Of a DNA stretch of 64,000 bases, positions 19,079 through 29,182 are shown one piece after another (position 1 is the first letter of the stretch; every line of letters begins with the position of its first letter). A program made the translations under genes and the position numbers. Below the pieces are notes generated by a model, which did no database searches, was not told where the DNA came from, and saw nothing but the letters and a program-made list of their open reading frames with translations. The stretch comes from CAZMRW01 sp964568805 (lineage in GTDB: Bacteria > Pseudomonadota > Gammaproteobacteria > Methylococcales > Methylomonadaceae), in contig CAZMRW010000010.1 of assembly GCA_964568805.1 (NCBI GenBank), positions 10,369 through 74,368 of the forward strand. The letters are read 5' to 3'.

Positions 19079-21829
19079 GTGAAGGAAAGCAACTTGCGCA
19101 ATTTATCAAAAACTTTAGCGGTATTGTCATTATTGGCACCCGCGAGTGCCTATCCGTTAGGTATTGGCGATATTAAATTGCACTCAGCCCTCAATCAAAA
19201 CCTCAATGCCGAGATATCGTTAATCTTGTCAGAGGGTGAGAAATTATCTGATGTTAAAGTCAATTTGGCGCCACCGGATAAATTTGATGAGGCTGGCGTG
19301 CCATGGAGCTATTTTCTCTCGAAAATCAAGTTTGAACCCGTGGTTCGCCCGGACGGTTCGGTGGTAATCAAACTCAGTACGAGAGAAGCATTAAAAGAGC
19401 CTTTTCTCGGTTTATTGCTGGAGGTCAGTTGGCCAAAGGGCAGTTTATACCGGGAATTTTCAGTCATCGTGGATCCCCCTGAAGTTTATGAACAGGCAAC
19501 GATTCCGGTCGTAACTCTACCGGAACGCCTTGATTCTAAACCTGTCGCTGTGGCACAACGGGGGGAACGCATCGATTCGGAACCGGTTACTACGCAACTG
19601 CGTGAAACCGTATCCCGGCCAACTCAGAGCAAAGCCCGGCGCAGCATCAAGGGAACAGAAAACTACGGCCCCACAACACGGAACGATACCCTCTGGAAAA
19701 TTGCCGAACAGGCAAGCAGGCAAGTAAATGTGTCATCTGAGCAAATGATGATTGCAATTTATCAGGAGAATCCGGGCGCGTTTTTCAAAGAAAATATTAA
19801 TGCCTTACAGGTAGGGAAAAAATTGAAAATTCCCAAGCGTGATGTGGCATTAAAATTATCGCGTAAACAGGCCCTGGAAGAATATGATCGGCACATTGCC
19901 GCCTGGAAAAACCGCACGGCCCCGGCGCCTGTTGAAATGCCAACCGAAGTCGCCAAGGATAATTCCGTTAAGGAAGAACAAGTAATTGATAATCAATTAA
20001 TTTTGGCGGCTCCGTCAGAAGCGTCGGTAGCTGAAAATGCGGTTATAACGCCTGGGCAAGAGAAGACAACGACCGGCACACCGGGCGCTCAGAGCAAAAA
20101 TAAAACAACCAGCGCTACGCAAGGTGACGCAGTATCCGGCAATAGTCAAGGTAACGATGCGATACAAAGTCAATTGCTTGAAATGCAGCAGCAATTGATC
20201 AAGATGCAAGAGATTATTGCGTTAAAAGACCAGCAACTTGCTGCATTGCAGAATATTGCCGAGGCTCAGCCAGCTGCTCAGGCGCCCACTCCCCCGGTAA
20301 ACGTACCGGCAGCTCAGACGCCCGCGTCGCCAGTTACTCAGCCCGCCGAACCGGTTTCTCCACTCCCGCCTGTGGCTCAGCAAACGCCTCCTCTAGCGGA
20401 AGCGGTTGCGCCGCAACATTCCGCAGAACCGGCCCCTGCTAAACCAGTTAAGCCCGCAACGTCTGCGATCCCAGATACAGCACAGCAGCCGATCGCCAGA
20501 CATGAAGTTGAACCGGAATCAGATTCCTATTACCTGAATGTTGGTGCTATCGGATTAGGCGTATTGTCCGTTCTGGGGCTGTTGTGGTGGCGTAAGCGCA
20601 AAGTCGATGCTAAAACAGATACGGAAAGCATGTTCGCTTCCTCGATTATCAGTAAGCCATCCGAGATTTATGCGACAGCGAATTCGGCTGCGTCAGTCAA
20701 AGCAGCGTCATCCCAGGTGATTAATGACAGCAGTGGCTTCAATGTCGATGCGGTCGGCGGAAGCTCTTTCTTGAGTGAGTTTACACCCAGTGATTTTGAC
20801 GCTTTTGATACCGATCAGGGTGAAATCGATCCGATATCCGAAGCAGATGTCTATCTTGCTTACGGACGTTATCAGCAAGCTGAGGATTTGATGCGCCAAG
20901 CCATAGCTGATCAGCCTGATCGTGATGAATGTAAATTGAAATTGCTTGAAATATTTTACGCCAATGAAAATAAAAAGGCTTTTGAAACTTACGCCAATGA
21001 ATTGGCCATGGCTGGTAAAAAGTCTGATACATCATTTTGGGAAAAAGTGATTGAAATGGGTAATGAAATTTGCCCTGATTCGACACTATTTTCAACGGGA
21101 GTGAACCCGTCCGTCGCCAAAAATCATACGGATGAAAAAAATAATTCTGTAAGTTTTGCAAAAAAAGACGACACTAAACCGGCGGACTTTGGTATTTCTG
21201 ATACTCCCTTGTTTGAAAGCGCATCTTTTGATGAAATTTTGAATGATGAGGTGGCTGCTCAATCAGCTGATATGAGTGCTGATGTATCCGATTTTGATGT
21301 ATCATCGATTGAAATTGATGACAGTTTCGGGGTTAATGAGGAACAACAGAATAATCAAACAATGGAGTTTGATTTAACGTCATTGTCATCATTCACTGCG
21401 CCTTCAGACTCTAATCTATTAAATGATGAATCGACAGAATTGCAGCTAAAGTCGAATGAAGCCGATACGGGATATGATTTAGAATCGTTTGATTTCGATT
21501 TGGATAGCGATAATTTAGGAATTGCGAAGCTGGATGATATCGAACTAACCGCTACAAAAGATCAGGATGATAACGAGGTAAGCTTTTCCCTCGATGACGA
21601 TTTTAATTTTGATTTAAGCGGAGAAGACGATGAAGACGATACAGATCAAATTATCGGCGTCTCTGATTTGACTGATATGGACGAAGTTGAAACAAAACTC
21701 GATTTGGCCAGAGCTTATCTGGATATGGGGGATGAAGCATCCGCCAAGGAAATCATCGAAGGAGTGCTCGAAAAGGGCTCTGAGGAACAAAAAAAGATTG
21801 CTCAAAAATTCTTTGAGGATATAAGTTGA
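19079..21829 (+). CDS. fimV: FimV-like inner-membrane pilus and polarity hub protein
   Basis: 916-aa protein with a GTG start behind GAGG. Signal peptide (about 1-26, ending ASAYPLGIGD), then the conserved FimV N-terminal domain (IKLHSALNQNLNAEI, SREALKEPFLGLLLEVSWP). A LysM-type segment (TLWKIAEQASRQVN, about 205-260) and a Pro/Ala-rich linker follow, with one TM helix (about 487-504, ending in LLWWRKRK). The long acidic cytoplasmic part has TPR-like helices and ends with the FimV C-terminal motif (VETKLDLARAYLDMGDEA, AKEIIEGVLEKGSEEQ). In Pseudomonas, FimV supports type IV pili, twitching and polar cAMP signalling. truA, often next, is not present. Confidence 0.95.
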   Translation: MKESNLRNLSKTLAVLSLLAPASAYPLGIGDIKLHSALNQNLNAEISLILSEGEKLSDVKVNLAPPDKFDEAGVPWSYFLSKIKFEPVVRPDGSVVIKLSTREALKEPFLGLLLEVSWPKGSLYREFSVIVDPPEVYEQATIPVVTLPERLDSKPVAVAQRGERIDSEPVTTQLRETVSRPTQSKARRSIKGTENYGPTTRNDTLWKIAEQASRQVNVSSEQMMIAIYQENPGAFFKENINALQVGKKLKIPKRDVALKLSRKQALEEYDRHIAAWKNRTAPAPVEMPTEVAKDNSVKEEQVIDNQLILAAPSEASVAENAVITPGQEKTTTGTPGAQSKNKTTSATQGDAVSGNSQGNDAIQSQLLEMQQQLIKMQEIIALKDQQLAALQNIAEAQPAAQAPTPPVNVPAAQTPASPVTQPAEPVSPLPPVAQQTPPLAEAVAPQHSAEPAPAKPVKPATSAIPDTAQQPIARHEVEPESDSYYLNVGAIGLGVLSVLGLLWWRKRKVDAKTDTESMFASSIISKPSEIYATANSAASVKAASSQVINDSSGFNVDAVGGSSFLSEFTPSDFDAFDTDQGEIDPISEADVYLAYGRYQQAEDLMRQAIADQPDRDECKLKLLEIFYANENKKAFETYANELAMAGKKSDTSFWEKVIEMGNEICPDSTLFSTGVNPSVAKNHTDEKNNSVSFAKKDDTKPADFGISDTPLFESASFDEILNDEVAAQSADMSADVSDFDVSSIEIDDSFGVNEEQQNNQTMEFDLTSLSSFTAPSDSNLLNDESTELQLKSNEADTGYDLESFDFDLDSDNLGIAKLDDIELTATKDQDDNEVSFSLDDDFNFDLSGEDDEDDTDQIIGVSDLTDMDEVETKLDLARAYLDMGDEASAKEIIEGVLEKGSEEQKKIAQKFFEDIS

Positions 21830-22211
21830 GCGGCGCACTCGGTAATAGTGTAATCCTGTCTCGGTTTATGGCCGGCCTTCATCACTGTCTTGATATCTAT
21901 TGAGAGTATTAGACAAACATAACGATGTGCACTAGCGATCATCCTTGACGAAGAATGGACTCTCATGGAGCAAAATTATTAACGTCAAGGCAGACGCGGT
22001 GCACAATCCGCACAAGGCCAACGCTGAGCCAATAACCAAATTAAATCGGGATGCAAAGACGGCGCCTGTTGCCAAAGTAGGCGGGTATTTCAGCCAGCGA
22101 ACCGGCTAAGCGTCTGTTAAAAGACGCGGGTGAAGTTAAACCTGATGTTTCAACAAAATCGATAAATCCCTTTCCGCCTTAAAACATCACATTTTCTGAG
22201 TCCCATACTAT
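21830..22211. other. Intergenic region after fimV
   Basis: 382 bp between convergent fimV and the first kinase gene. It contains an arm pair GCGTCT/AGACGC (near 22110-22126) and longer, imperfect self-complementarity around 21990-22110. A 40-codon open stretch there has no good start. No U-run terminator was found. The stretch remains unexplained. Confidence 0.35.
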
Positions 22212-23642
22212 TTATGGTTGTTGCTGATTAGGGCAAAGTTCCCCCATTTTTTCAATAGTGATATTCATGGGGGCTTTCGTACTCGCTTCCTGATAATGTC
22301 GCGTAACTATTTCGGTGATCTTGATGCGATGGAATAGCTCTTTTTGAGCCAGTTGTTCATTATATTTATCCAACTCTTTATTGAACACGTTTTTTTCCAC
22401 ACGACTTAATTTTCCAATAATATCCAAATAATTGGGTATATCTTTTGCCAGATTTTGTTCAAGCTCCCTTATCTGTGTTTTAAGCCCTTCCAGCTCAGGA
22501 AAGTTTCCCATTCCTTGCACTGCAGCATCTACGTACTTTTGCTTGTGTTTCATTGTAGCTATATCTCTGCATAAAACTGACGCTTTTTCAGTAGCGCTTT
22601 CAATCCAGACATAAGCCGTATCGCCCATTCCACCCTTTTGTTTTGTATCGTTCGGAGACGGAGAAGGGGGAAGTATTACAAACCAATAGACAACTGCACT
22701 AATCAAACCCACGGCGGCTACTACCGAAATGAGCAATTTGGATAGAGACCAAAGTGGTTCATGCCCATTAATTTTTTGTTTCTCGTATTGTTCAATTTGA
22801 TGCAGAAACTCGCCGCATCCGGAATATCGCTTATCCGGATCTTTTTCCAGCGCTTTCATCATGATTTTTTTGAGCTCCGGTGAAACAAAGGTATCTCTCT
22901 TCGCCGGATCAGGGACAGGCTCCTTGACCTGTTTGTTCTGTATGGTGAAGTCTGATTCGCCGTCAAAGGGCACATCCCCTGTAAGCATTTCATATAAAAC
23001 AATGCCTGCTGAATACACATCGCTTCGATGATTAATGTTTGCCGGAGTTAAAATCTGTTCCGGACTCATATACCATGAAGAGCCGACAGTGGCTCCGGCG
23101 GCTGTGAGCCGCTTTTCCCCAACCAGAATAGCGATACCAAAATCGGTAATTCTTGCTCTGCCGCTTTCATCGATCATGACATTGGAAGGTTTAATGTCGC
23201 GGTGTATGATTCCTTTGCTGTGGGCGAAATTCAAGCCTCTTAAAATATCTTTGAAATACTGTAATGCTTCCTGTTCAGGCAGTTTTCCCTTTTTTTTTAT
23301 GAGTTCATTAAGACCCTGACCGTTTACAAACTCCATGACGAAGAAATACTGGCCATTTTCTTCAAAAAAATCAAAAGCTTGCACAATATTCTGATGGTCA
23401 AGCAAGGCTTGATTGAGTGCTTCCTGATGGAAGCGCTCACGGAAACCGGCATCTTCGGTCAGGGTAACCGAAAGACTTTTGATTGCGAATCGCTTTTTAA
23501 GGCCGATGTTCTCGGCAAGGTACACGACCCCCATTCCGCCTTCACCAAGTTTTGAAATTATTTTTAAGTTTCCTAAAATCTTGCCAATCACGTGCATATC
23601 CTCGCTGTCGCCAAAAATATTCCCGCTAAAAATACTTTTCAT
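22212..23642 (-). CDS. Membrane-anchored Ser/Thr protein kinase (PpkA-like kinase domain)
   Basis: 476 aa. The Hanks-type kinase domain (about 24-285) has the glycine loop GEGGMGVVY, K54 in FAIK, HRDIKPSN at 147-154, DFG at 167-169 and MSPEQ. A single TM helix (about 308-328) leads to a C-terminal extracytoplasmic or coiled segment with no recognised sensor repeats. The gene lies in a cluster with a PP2C phosphatase and FHA proteins beside a contractile injection system, so it likely phosphorylates an FHA partner to control that system. A start at M16 (MHVIG) is possible. All key catalytic residues are present. Confidence 0.93.
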   Translation of the reverse strand: MKSIFSGNIFGDSEDMHVIGKILGNLKIISKLGEGGMGVVYLAENIGLKKRFAIKSLSVTLTEDAGFRERFHQEALNQALLDHQNIVQAFDFFEENGQYFFVMEFVNGQGLNELIKKKGKLPEQEALQYFKDILRGLNFAHSKGIIHRDIKPSNVMIDESGRARITDFGIAILVGEKRLTAAGATVGSSWYMSPEQILTPANINHRSDVYSAGIVLYEMLTGDVPFDGESDFTIQNKQVKEPVPDPAKRDTFVSPELKKIMMKALEKDPDKRYSGCGEFLHQIEQYEKQKINGHEPLWSLSKLLISVVAAVGLISAVVYWFVILPPSPSPNDTKQKGGMGDTAYVWIESATEKASVLCRDIATMKHKQKYVDAAVQGMGNFPELEGLKTQIRELEQNLAKDIPNYLDIIGKLSRVEKNVFNKELDKYNEQLAQKELFHRIKITEIVTRHYQEASTKAPMNITIEKMGELCPNQQQP

Positions 23643-23958
23643 CTAGAGTATTGATTTAGTTTACCCCAGTGCCAATTCAAACACTACCTAAGTGCATCAT
23701 ATTAAATAAACCGGTAAGACTAATTAAGGAATCTGAGTATGTTTTATCAGGCTCCTATGAATAACTGCATAATTTTAGAAAAAATTCATTCGTATTAGAT
23801 GCAGATATAAAATCTACATAGATAGGCGTGTATAATCCTGATCAAATTAATGAGCATGCCTTTTGGGATTGGAACTGGTTTAATCTTGCCGGGTTTAAAT
23901 CAATTAACCTTCATGATTTGCTATCTGAAAAGGTAAAAATAGACATTGTGGAGGAACT
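23643..23958. promoter_or_regulatory. Divergent regulatory region between the kinase and the phosphatase
   Basis: 316 bp between divergently transcribed genes. A perfect TATAAT hexamer stands at 23831-23836 on the plus strand, about 120 bp upstream of the phosphatase start, but no good -35 box is found 16-18 bp before it. The phosphatase Shine-Dalgarno GGAGG lies just before 23959. Confidence 0.35.
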
Positions 23959-25119
23959 ATGATTCCTAACAAATTGAATCTGGAAGTTGGGGCAAGCACT
24001 GAAACAGGTTATGTCCGCAATGAAAATCAGGATCGCATGAGCTGGACGCCGGTACCCTGGGGACAACTCTACGTCATTGCGGATGGAATGGGAGGGCATG
24101 CGGGTGGTGCCAAGGCGGCTGAACTGACTATCCAGGGTCTTGCGAGGCATCTTTCTGAAACGGCTAAAAATGTGCCGGTTGACGCTGCAATCCGGAACGC
24201 ATTCGAAAAAACAAATCGGGACGTTTATGATCAAGCTCATGCAGGCGATCCCATGACTGAGGGCATGGGTTCAACAGCGGTGATGCTGATTATTTCTGGC
24301 GAATTCGCCAAGATTGCCCATGTAGGAGATAGCCGGGCATACCTCTACCGCAAGGGAAAGCTTCGCCTGCTGACTAAAGATCACACGCAAGTCCAAAGAA
24401 TGGTTGATGCCGGCATGCTAACCCCGGAACAGGCCCGAACCCACCCTTCAGCCAGCATACTGGATCGCGCCATAGGCAATCGGCCGACCGTTACCGTTGA
24501 CATCAGCACTGATTTGCCGCTTAACAATGGCGATGGCATTCTTCTGTGTTCCGATGGCCTTTCCGGCTATGCGGATGATCACGAAATCGAAGCGGCCATG
24601 GATGTTTCATTATCGCCGCAAGAGAATGTTGACCGTTTGATCAATATGGCTCTACAAAAAGGCGGAGAAGATAATGTTACCGTCCAGTTCATCCGGTTCG
24701 GGAAACGGCCAAAGGCTCAAAAAAGAAACTATAAAAGCCTATTAAAATCGATTTTTATGTCTTTTCTTATTGCCGGTCTCATCGGAGGAGCAAGTTACGT
24801 CACTTACCGTATCATCAGTAAAACCCCTGAAGAAAATCTATTGGCACTTAAAAATGCCATTCATCCGCAAAACAGTATCATCATTGAATATCTACAAAAA
24901 ATGAAAAAACTTGCCGATCGAATCGCGCAGATCAAAATCTTTATTACCGACTCTGATTTAACATCTGAAAACAAAAAAACCGCCGAAAATCAATCTGTAC
25001 AAAACATTAGTGGGATGGGGCGTCAAACAAGCTCGACCGATCAGGCCATTAAGGGATTGGAAAGCCACATAGGCAACGGCCCTCCAGAAAAAAATAAAGC
25101 CGAAAAGAGAACGCTATGA
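23959..25119 (+). CDS. PP2C-family Ser/Thr protein phosphatase with C-terminal TM helix
   Basis: 386 aa. The metal-dependent phosphatase domain (about 5-250) shows all main PP2C motifs: RNENQDRM, ADGMGGHAGG, GMGSTAVM, AHVGDSRAYLYR, LCSDGLSGY and GGEDNVTV. A TM helix follows (about 263-285), then a tail of about 100 residues of unknown role. It should reverse the phosphorylation done by the flanking kinases (PppA-like role). The start ATG follows GTGGAGGAACT. Confidence 0.94.
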   Translation: MIPNKLNLEVGASTETGYVRNENQDRMSWTPVPWGQLYVIADGMGGHAGGAKAAELTIQGLARHLSETAKNVPVDAAIRNAFEKTNRDVYDQAHAGDPMTEGMGSTAVMLIISGEFAKIAHVGDSRAYLYRKGKLRLLTKDHTQVQRMVDAGMLTPEQARTHPSASILDRAIGNRPTVTVDISTDLPLNNGDGILLCSDGLSGYADDHEIEAAMDVSLSPQENVDRLINMALQKGGEDNVTVQFIRFGKRPKAQKRNYKSLLKSIFMSFLIAGLIGGASYVTYRIISKTPEENLLALKNAIHPQNSIIIEYLQKMKKLADRIAQIKIFITDSDLTSENKKTAENQSVQNISGMGRQTSSTDQAIKGLESHIGNGPPEKNKAEKRTL

Positions 25120-25120
25120 A

Positions 25121-25132
25121 CCAATGCATTGG
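25121..25132. other. 12-bp perfect palindrome after the phosphatase stop
   Basis: CCAATGCATTGG begins two bases after the phosphatase stop in the convergent spacer. A small GNRA-looped hairpin (TTATC-GAAA-GATAA) follows near 25222-25236. Neither has a U-run. They may help transcription end, but this is weak. Confidence 0.3.
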
Positions 25133-25274
25133 AAAGGACTGTGCCGGCTCTTAAAAAAGGTAAGGGCACTATGAGTTGCGACTAAAACGTTAGGAGCCAG
25201 CCCCGGCTCAATCTCCTCGCGTTATCGAAAGATAATGCAAAAAGAAAACAGTGACATACGGCGGCAAGGGACTT

Positions 25275-26222
25275 CTATTTTACAAACAGACTGCCAATAA
25301 ACAATAGCCAAAGTATCGCCAATATGAGTCCGAAGACATGAACCCGGCCAAAACGGCTCTGTTTCAACACTTGCTTTGGACCACCTTCGCTCAATAGTCT
25401 CAGGAATTCCTGGCAGCCTGGCAGGCGGTTCTCAGGATTTTTTTGCAAGGCAAACATAATAATGTCGCTAATATAAGCAGGAATGGTACTGACTCTTTCC
25501 GATGGAGGTATGGGCTGAACGTTGACATGGGCTTTTTTTATCGCAAATTCGGTTTCTGCTCCCGTGACGGCGTCAGCGATAAAGGGCGGATGTCCGGTGA
25601 GCATTTCGTAAAAAACACAGCCTACGCTATAGACATCACTTCTATGATCGATTTCTTTTGGATTGACGATTTGCTCAGGGCTCATGTAATGGGGGGTCCC
25701 AATCGTTTGTCCGGTGCGGGTGCGGCGGTTTTCACCGACGGCCAACGCAATACCAAAATCTATCAAATAACTTCTTCCATTCTTGTCTATTAACACATTG
25801 GATGGTTTGACATCCCGGTGAATGACGCCATGCTTATGGGCATAATTTAGAGCATTCAGTAAATCCTGAAGAATGGGTATCGCCTCTGAAACGTTTAGCC
25901 GGTGCTCTTTTCGACTAGCGAGAAGATCGGCAAGTGAAATGCCTTCGATCAGCCCCATGACCAGACAGTTTTGATTATCCGAAAAAAACACATCAAATAC
26001 CGGGACAATATTCGGGTGTTTGAGCCTTAAATGACGGCGGCCCTCGTCCAGAAAGCGATTGGCGAAATTGGGATCTGTAAATAAATTTTCGGTGATTGCT
26101 TTGATCGCAACAAAGTCGCCGCGCGCCTCATCCCAAGCACGCCACACTTCACCCATGCCGCCGCAGGCAATCAGATCCTTGATAACATAATGCCTGAGTC
26201 GTTGTCCCGAATACAAGCCCAT
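25275..26222 (-). CDS. Ser/Thr protein kinase with C-terminal TM anchor
   Basis: 315 aa. Kinase domain (about 10-275) with the glycine loop ACGGMGEVW, K41 in FVAIK, HRDVKPSN from 135, DFG at 155-157 and the activation-segment TIGTPHYMSPEQ. The last 22 residues form a TM helix (VFGLILAILWLLFIGSLFV) with almost nothing outside, so this kinase is tail-anchored and has no extracytoplasmic sensor. It converges with the phosphatase gene. Two kinases of different topology around one phosphatase suggest separate inputs. Confidence 0.93.
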   Translation of the reverse strand: MGLYSGQRLRHYVIKDLIACGGMGEVWRAWDEARGDFVAIKAITENLFTDPNFANRFLDEGRRHLRLKHPNIVPVFDVFFSDNQNCLVMGLIEGISLADLLASRKEHRLNVSEAIPILQDLLNALNYAHKHGVIHRDVKPSNVLIDKNGRSYLIDFGIALAVGENRRTRTGQTIGTPHYMSPEQIVNPKEIDHRSDVYSVGCVFYEMLTGHPPFIADAVTGAETEFAIKKAHVNVQPIPPSERVSTIPAYISDIIMFALQKNPENRLPGCQEFLRLLSEGGPKQVLKQSRFGRVHVFGLILAILWLLFIGSLFVK

Positions 26223-26787
26223 TTCTGCACACTACCCCACTATTGATCAATGTTTATCGGTGATTTCAGTGTCTAATAGAAGATTCCCAGGTATATTAAC
26301 CATGTAGTCAATTTTTAATGTCGAAAGCAGACAGCAACATCACTCCTGTTGCCGGGAACTGATTATCAAAAATGATTATTGTATCCATATACGGCATTCC
26401 TGAAACAAACGCTCATCCCTCTCCTGAGGAAAATGCAATCAATTCATTAATAATATGCTACATAGCGGCATAGCTTGCAGGAAATAGTCTGATAGTCAAT
26501 ATACCATAAATATAAAATTCATGTATAAGCCCTTGAATGAGTTTTCGAGCTAGGAAAAGCGAGTAAGGCAAACCAATAATCATCCAGCGGAAATCGCAAA
26601 CATTGTCGGTTAAGCGGGTGATTTTTTGGCTGGGTTTAACACAATAAATTGGTGATAAAAACAACGTTTCAGAACTAAAAATTAATTCTCCTTTTCAGAA
26701 GTTATATGTTAGTATTCAACTTAGCCTACTCTCCAGTCTCTGTACCGGAAAGCTTAATGTACACACCTAAACTTTGGGCCATTTAGG
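26223..26787. other. Long divergent intergenic region before the vWA-FHA gene
   Basis: 565 bp, A+T rich. It should hold the promoters of the second kinase (minus) and the vWA-FHA gene (plus). A 68-codon minus-strand frame at 26458-26664 lacks a ribosome site and has no recognisable domain, so it is not called. No other structure stands out. Confidence 0.4.
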
Positions 26788-28326
26788 ATGAATATAAAAC
26801 TTCCAACTGGAATCAGTTTATCTCTCTTCCTTTTCTGTACAAGCGTTTTTGCAGAACAGCTCCAGGTAGGTTCCGTCTACACGGATCATCCGGATGAAAT
26901 ATCGTTCGCCATTACCTTGCCGCCAGGGCTGGATCTAGACCCGAAACCCGCTGATTTTCAACTATTGGATGGCACCCGAGTTATACAGCATGCCGATGAA
27001 ATTGTGCCTTTCTCCGAGTCGAATAGAAAGCTGGCCTTATTGCTTTGCATTGACGTCAGCGGTTCGATTAATAAGGCTCTTCTTAAAGAGACACAGGATG
27101 CACTCATCAACATTTTTTCAGGTACTTTACCGAAGGATAGATACAAATTCGGATTGGTTTCATTTGCCGACAAGGTCGTAGTCCCTGCTGATTTTACCGA
27201 AGACCCGGATGCCCTCAGCAAGTCGATCCGTGAATTGACGATATCCCGTGGTAAAAAAACGCGCCTCTATCAGGCAATCATTGACTCACTGAATAAGCTG
27301 AGCAGCCTTCAGCCCGCCGAGTATAGCCGAATATTGATTATTTCTGACGGAAAGGATGAAGGAAGTATCGAGACTGCTGACAGTGTCATTAATTTATCCA
27401 AGGCGCTGGGCATACCCATTGATACGATTGGACGCGGTATTATTCCTCAACAGTATGCCGATGGCCTGAGCGGTTTGGCAAAGGCCACGGGTGGCCGTTT
27501 TATTTATCCTCGAGCGGAATCATTGAGCCTTAAAGAGGCCGTCATTCGACTCAACAATAGTTTTATAGAAAATACCTGGATCGTCTATTTTAGATATAAA
27601 CCGGACACAGGAAAGCGGAAGCTGGAAAATGCCGCCGTTAAATTTATCAAAAACGATACCTTGAGTTTGAGTGCAAATATTTCCGCAAGCATTCCTGCAC
27701 CGCAAGACATTTCTTATGGCACCACAACTATACAAAACGGCTCTGGTGGCTATTTTCAGAATATAGACAAAGAGAAATTAAAACAATTATTAACTTATTT
27801 AGGATTTGGCCTGTTGGTATTGGCTACTCTGATTTTTATAGTATGGGTATATCGTCGTCGCAATAAACCGACAATCGTTAACCAGACTTTAATTAAAAAG
27901 ACACCCGTTTTAATGGAAACCGATATTTTTAAGCAGCCGGATATTAAGGACATTCCTCCTAAAGAAAGCAAACGGCGGGAAACCGTGGTTAGCTCAATTA
28001 CCAATGTCCCCCCTTTACGCCAGGACAGCCCAAGCTTTCTCCTGGTGGTCACAGAAGGACCGCTCAAGGGGCATAAACACCCAATTGGCAAAGCGTTTTT
28101 TCGTATAGGAGCGAACCAGGATAACGACCTGGTTCTCGTTGATGAGTTCGTATCGGGAAAACACGCGTTGCTTACCTACGATAACGGCGAGTTATTATTA
28201 ACAGATTTGAACTCTCGTAACGGTACTTATCTAAATGGCGAATTGTTGCAGGATAAAACAATAGCGGTATTTCCCGGTGATATTATCGGGATCGGGGAAT
28301 CATCCTTGAGTGTCATGGAATTATAA
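26788..28326 (+). CDS. Secreted or membrane von Willebrand A domain protein with cytoplasmic FHA domain
   Basis: 512 aa. Signal peptide or first TM (SLSLFLFCTSVFAEQ). Periplasmic vWA domain (about 78-265) with a MIDAS motif DVSGSINKALL, a central Thr region and IISDGKDEG. A TM helix (about 336-354) is followed by the basic stop-transfer YRRRNK, and a C-terminal FHA domain (about 410-512) has RIGANQDNDLVL, GKHALL and LNSRNGTYLNG. It can thus bind something in the periplasm and a phosphothreonine protein in the cytoplasm, making it a likely target or reader of the adjacent kinases. AGG abuts the ATG, so the ribosome site is unusual, but the signal peptide supports this start. Confidence 0.9.
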   Translation: MNIKLPTGISLSLFLFCTSVFAEQLQVGSVYTDHPDEISFAITLPPGLDLDPKPADFQLLDGTRVIQHADEIVPFSESNRKLALLLCIDVSGSINKALLKETQDALINIFSGTLPKDRYKFGLVSFADKVVVPADFTEDPDALSKSIRELTISRGKKTRLYQAIIDSLNKLSSLQPAEYSRILIISDGKDEGSIETADSVINLSKALGIPIDTIGRGIIPQQYADGLSGLAKATGGRFIYPRAESLSLKEAVIRLNNSFIENTWIVYFRYKPDTGKRKLENAAVKFIKNDTLSLSANISASIPAPQDISYGTTTIQNGSGGYFQNIDKEKLKQLLTYLGFGLLVLATLIFIVWVYRRRNKPTIVNQTLIKKTPVLMETDIFKQPDIKDIPPKESKRRETVVSSITNVPPLRQDSPSFLLVVTEGPLKGHKHPIGKAFFRIGANQDNDLVLVDEFVSGKHALLTYDNGELLLTDLNSRNGTYLNGELLQDKTIAVFPGDIIGIGESSLSVMEL

Positions 28327-28398
28327 AGAGTTAACCAAAATCCTTACAGAACGTTGCAATAGCGGCATTCCCGCTTAATTGTTGATTAGGAGAGAAAA

Positions 28399-29097
28399 AT
28401 GGCAAACGCATTATTTAATACAGGCCGCCGGTGCCCTTCCGGCCGGCATGTAATGGATCCGGAATGGGATTCCTGTCCCTATTGTGATGGCGAAAAGAGA
28501 TCTAGCGAACGGACTGCCTATCGAGCAGTAGAGCCCGTCCAATCTTCCGATGGACGAAAAACAACAGTAGGTGGCGCTGCCCCGGCAAGCAATCGCGAAA
28601 CTAAACCGATGCCGCAGCAGGCTTCTTCACCAAACGTCGGAGGTTACGGGGGGCGAGGCGACAAACGGCGAATCATGGGTATTCTTGTTTCCTATACCTG
28701 GCACCCGCAAGGGGATTTATTTCCGATTAGAGAAGGGAAAAACTATATCGGCGCCGGCACCGTCAATCGCGAACCCGGCGACCCAGAATGTGATATTCTG
28801 ATCAGGGATGATCAAAAACTTTCTTCGGCTCACGCCCTTATTCTTTGTCGCCAGGGTCGATTTGATATTGTCGATCTGGAAAGCACCAACGGAACCTTTA
28901 TCGATGATAAACTGATTCCTATAAGCGGCATGGAGTTAACCGATACTAATAACCTCAGAACGGGTTCCACAGTCTGGTCTTTCATGAAAGTGATCTTGCC
29001 GGGAAGTTTACCTTCCGTGGCACCTGTCGGCGAAATACCCAAGCCAGATACTTCTTCAACGCCTGTAGTAAAAGATCCGACAATTATCCCTCGTTAG
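28399..29097 (+). CDS. Zinc-ribbon FHA domain protein
   Basis: 232-aa cytoplasmic protein. The N-terminus has a small zinc-ribbon-like motif (CPSGRHVMDPEWDSCPYC). A low-complexity linker leads to an FHA domain (about 110-210) with YIGAGTVNR, SSAHALILC and STNGTFIDD. It follows the vWA-FHA gene by 72 bp in the same direction, with a clear GGAGAG ribosome site. Fha proteins bind phosphothreonine and switch on type VI secretion when phosphorylated by PpkA; a similar role at the adjacent eCIS is inferred. Confidence 0.9.
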   Translation: MANALFNTGRRCPSGRHVMDPEWDSCPYCDGEKRSSERTAYRAVEPVQSSDGRKTTVGGAAPASNRETKPMPQQASSPNVGGYGGRGDKRRIMGILVSYTWHPQGDLFPIREGKNYIGAGTVNREPGDPECDILIRDDQKLSSAHALILCRQGRFDIVDLESTNGTFIDDKLIPISGMELTDTNNLRTGSTVWSFMKVILPGSLPSVAPVGEIPKPDTSSTPVVKDPTIIPR

Positions 29098-29182
29098 TCC
29101 GGCTTAATCAGCAATAGTTATCGCATAGTCAATCAAATCAAATAAAGTAGCAGACCATGGATAAAAGATAGGTATTGAATCC

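Noticed and set aside
21990..22115. Resemblance to a c-di-GMP-I (GEMM) riboswitch on the plus strand
   Set aside because: Short matches such as GCACAAGG, GGGATGCAAAG and ACCGGC occur in order, but the P2 stem cannot form, no GNRA loop is present and no plus-strand gene follows.
26458..26664. 68-codon minus-strand frame in the spacer before the vWA-FHA gene
   Set aside because: No ribosome site, no domain, and the region is A+T-rich intergenic sequence.
22212..29097. Interpretation of the kinase/FHA cluster as part of a type VI secretion system
   Set aside because: No TssB/C, TssJLM, ClpV or Hcp genes appear in the window; the ATPase and sheath genes are of eCIS type.
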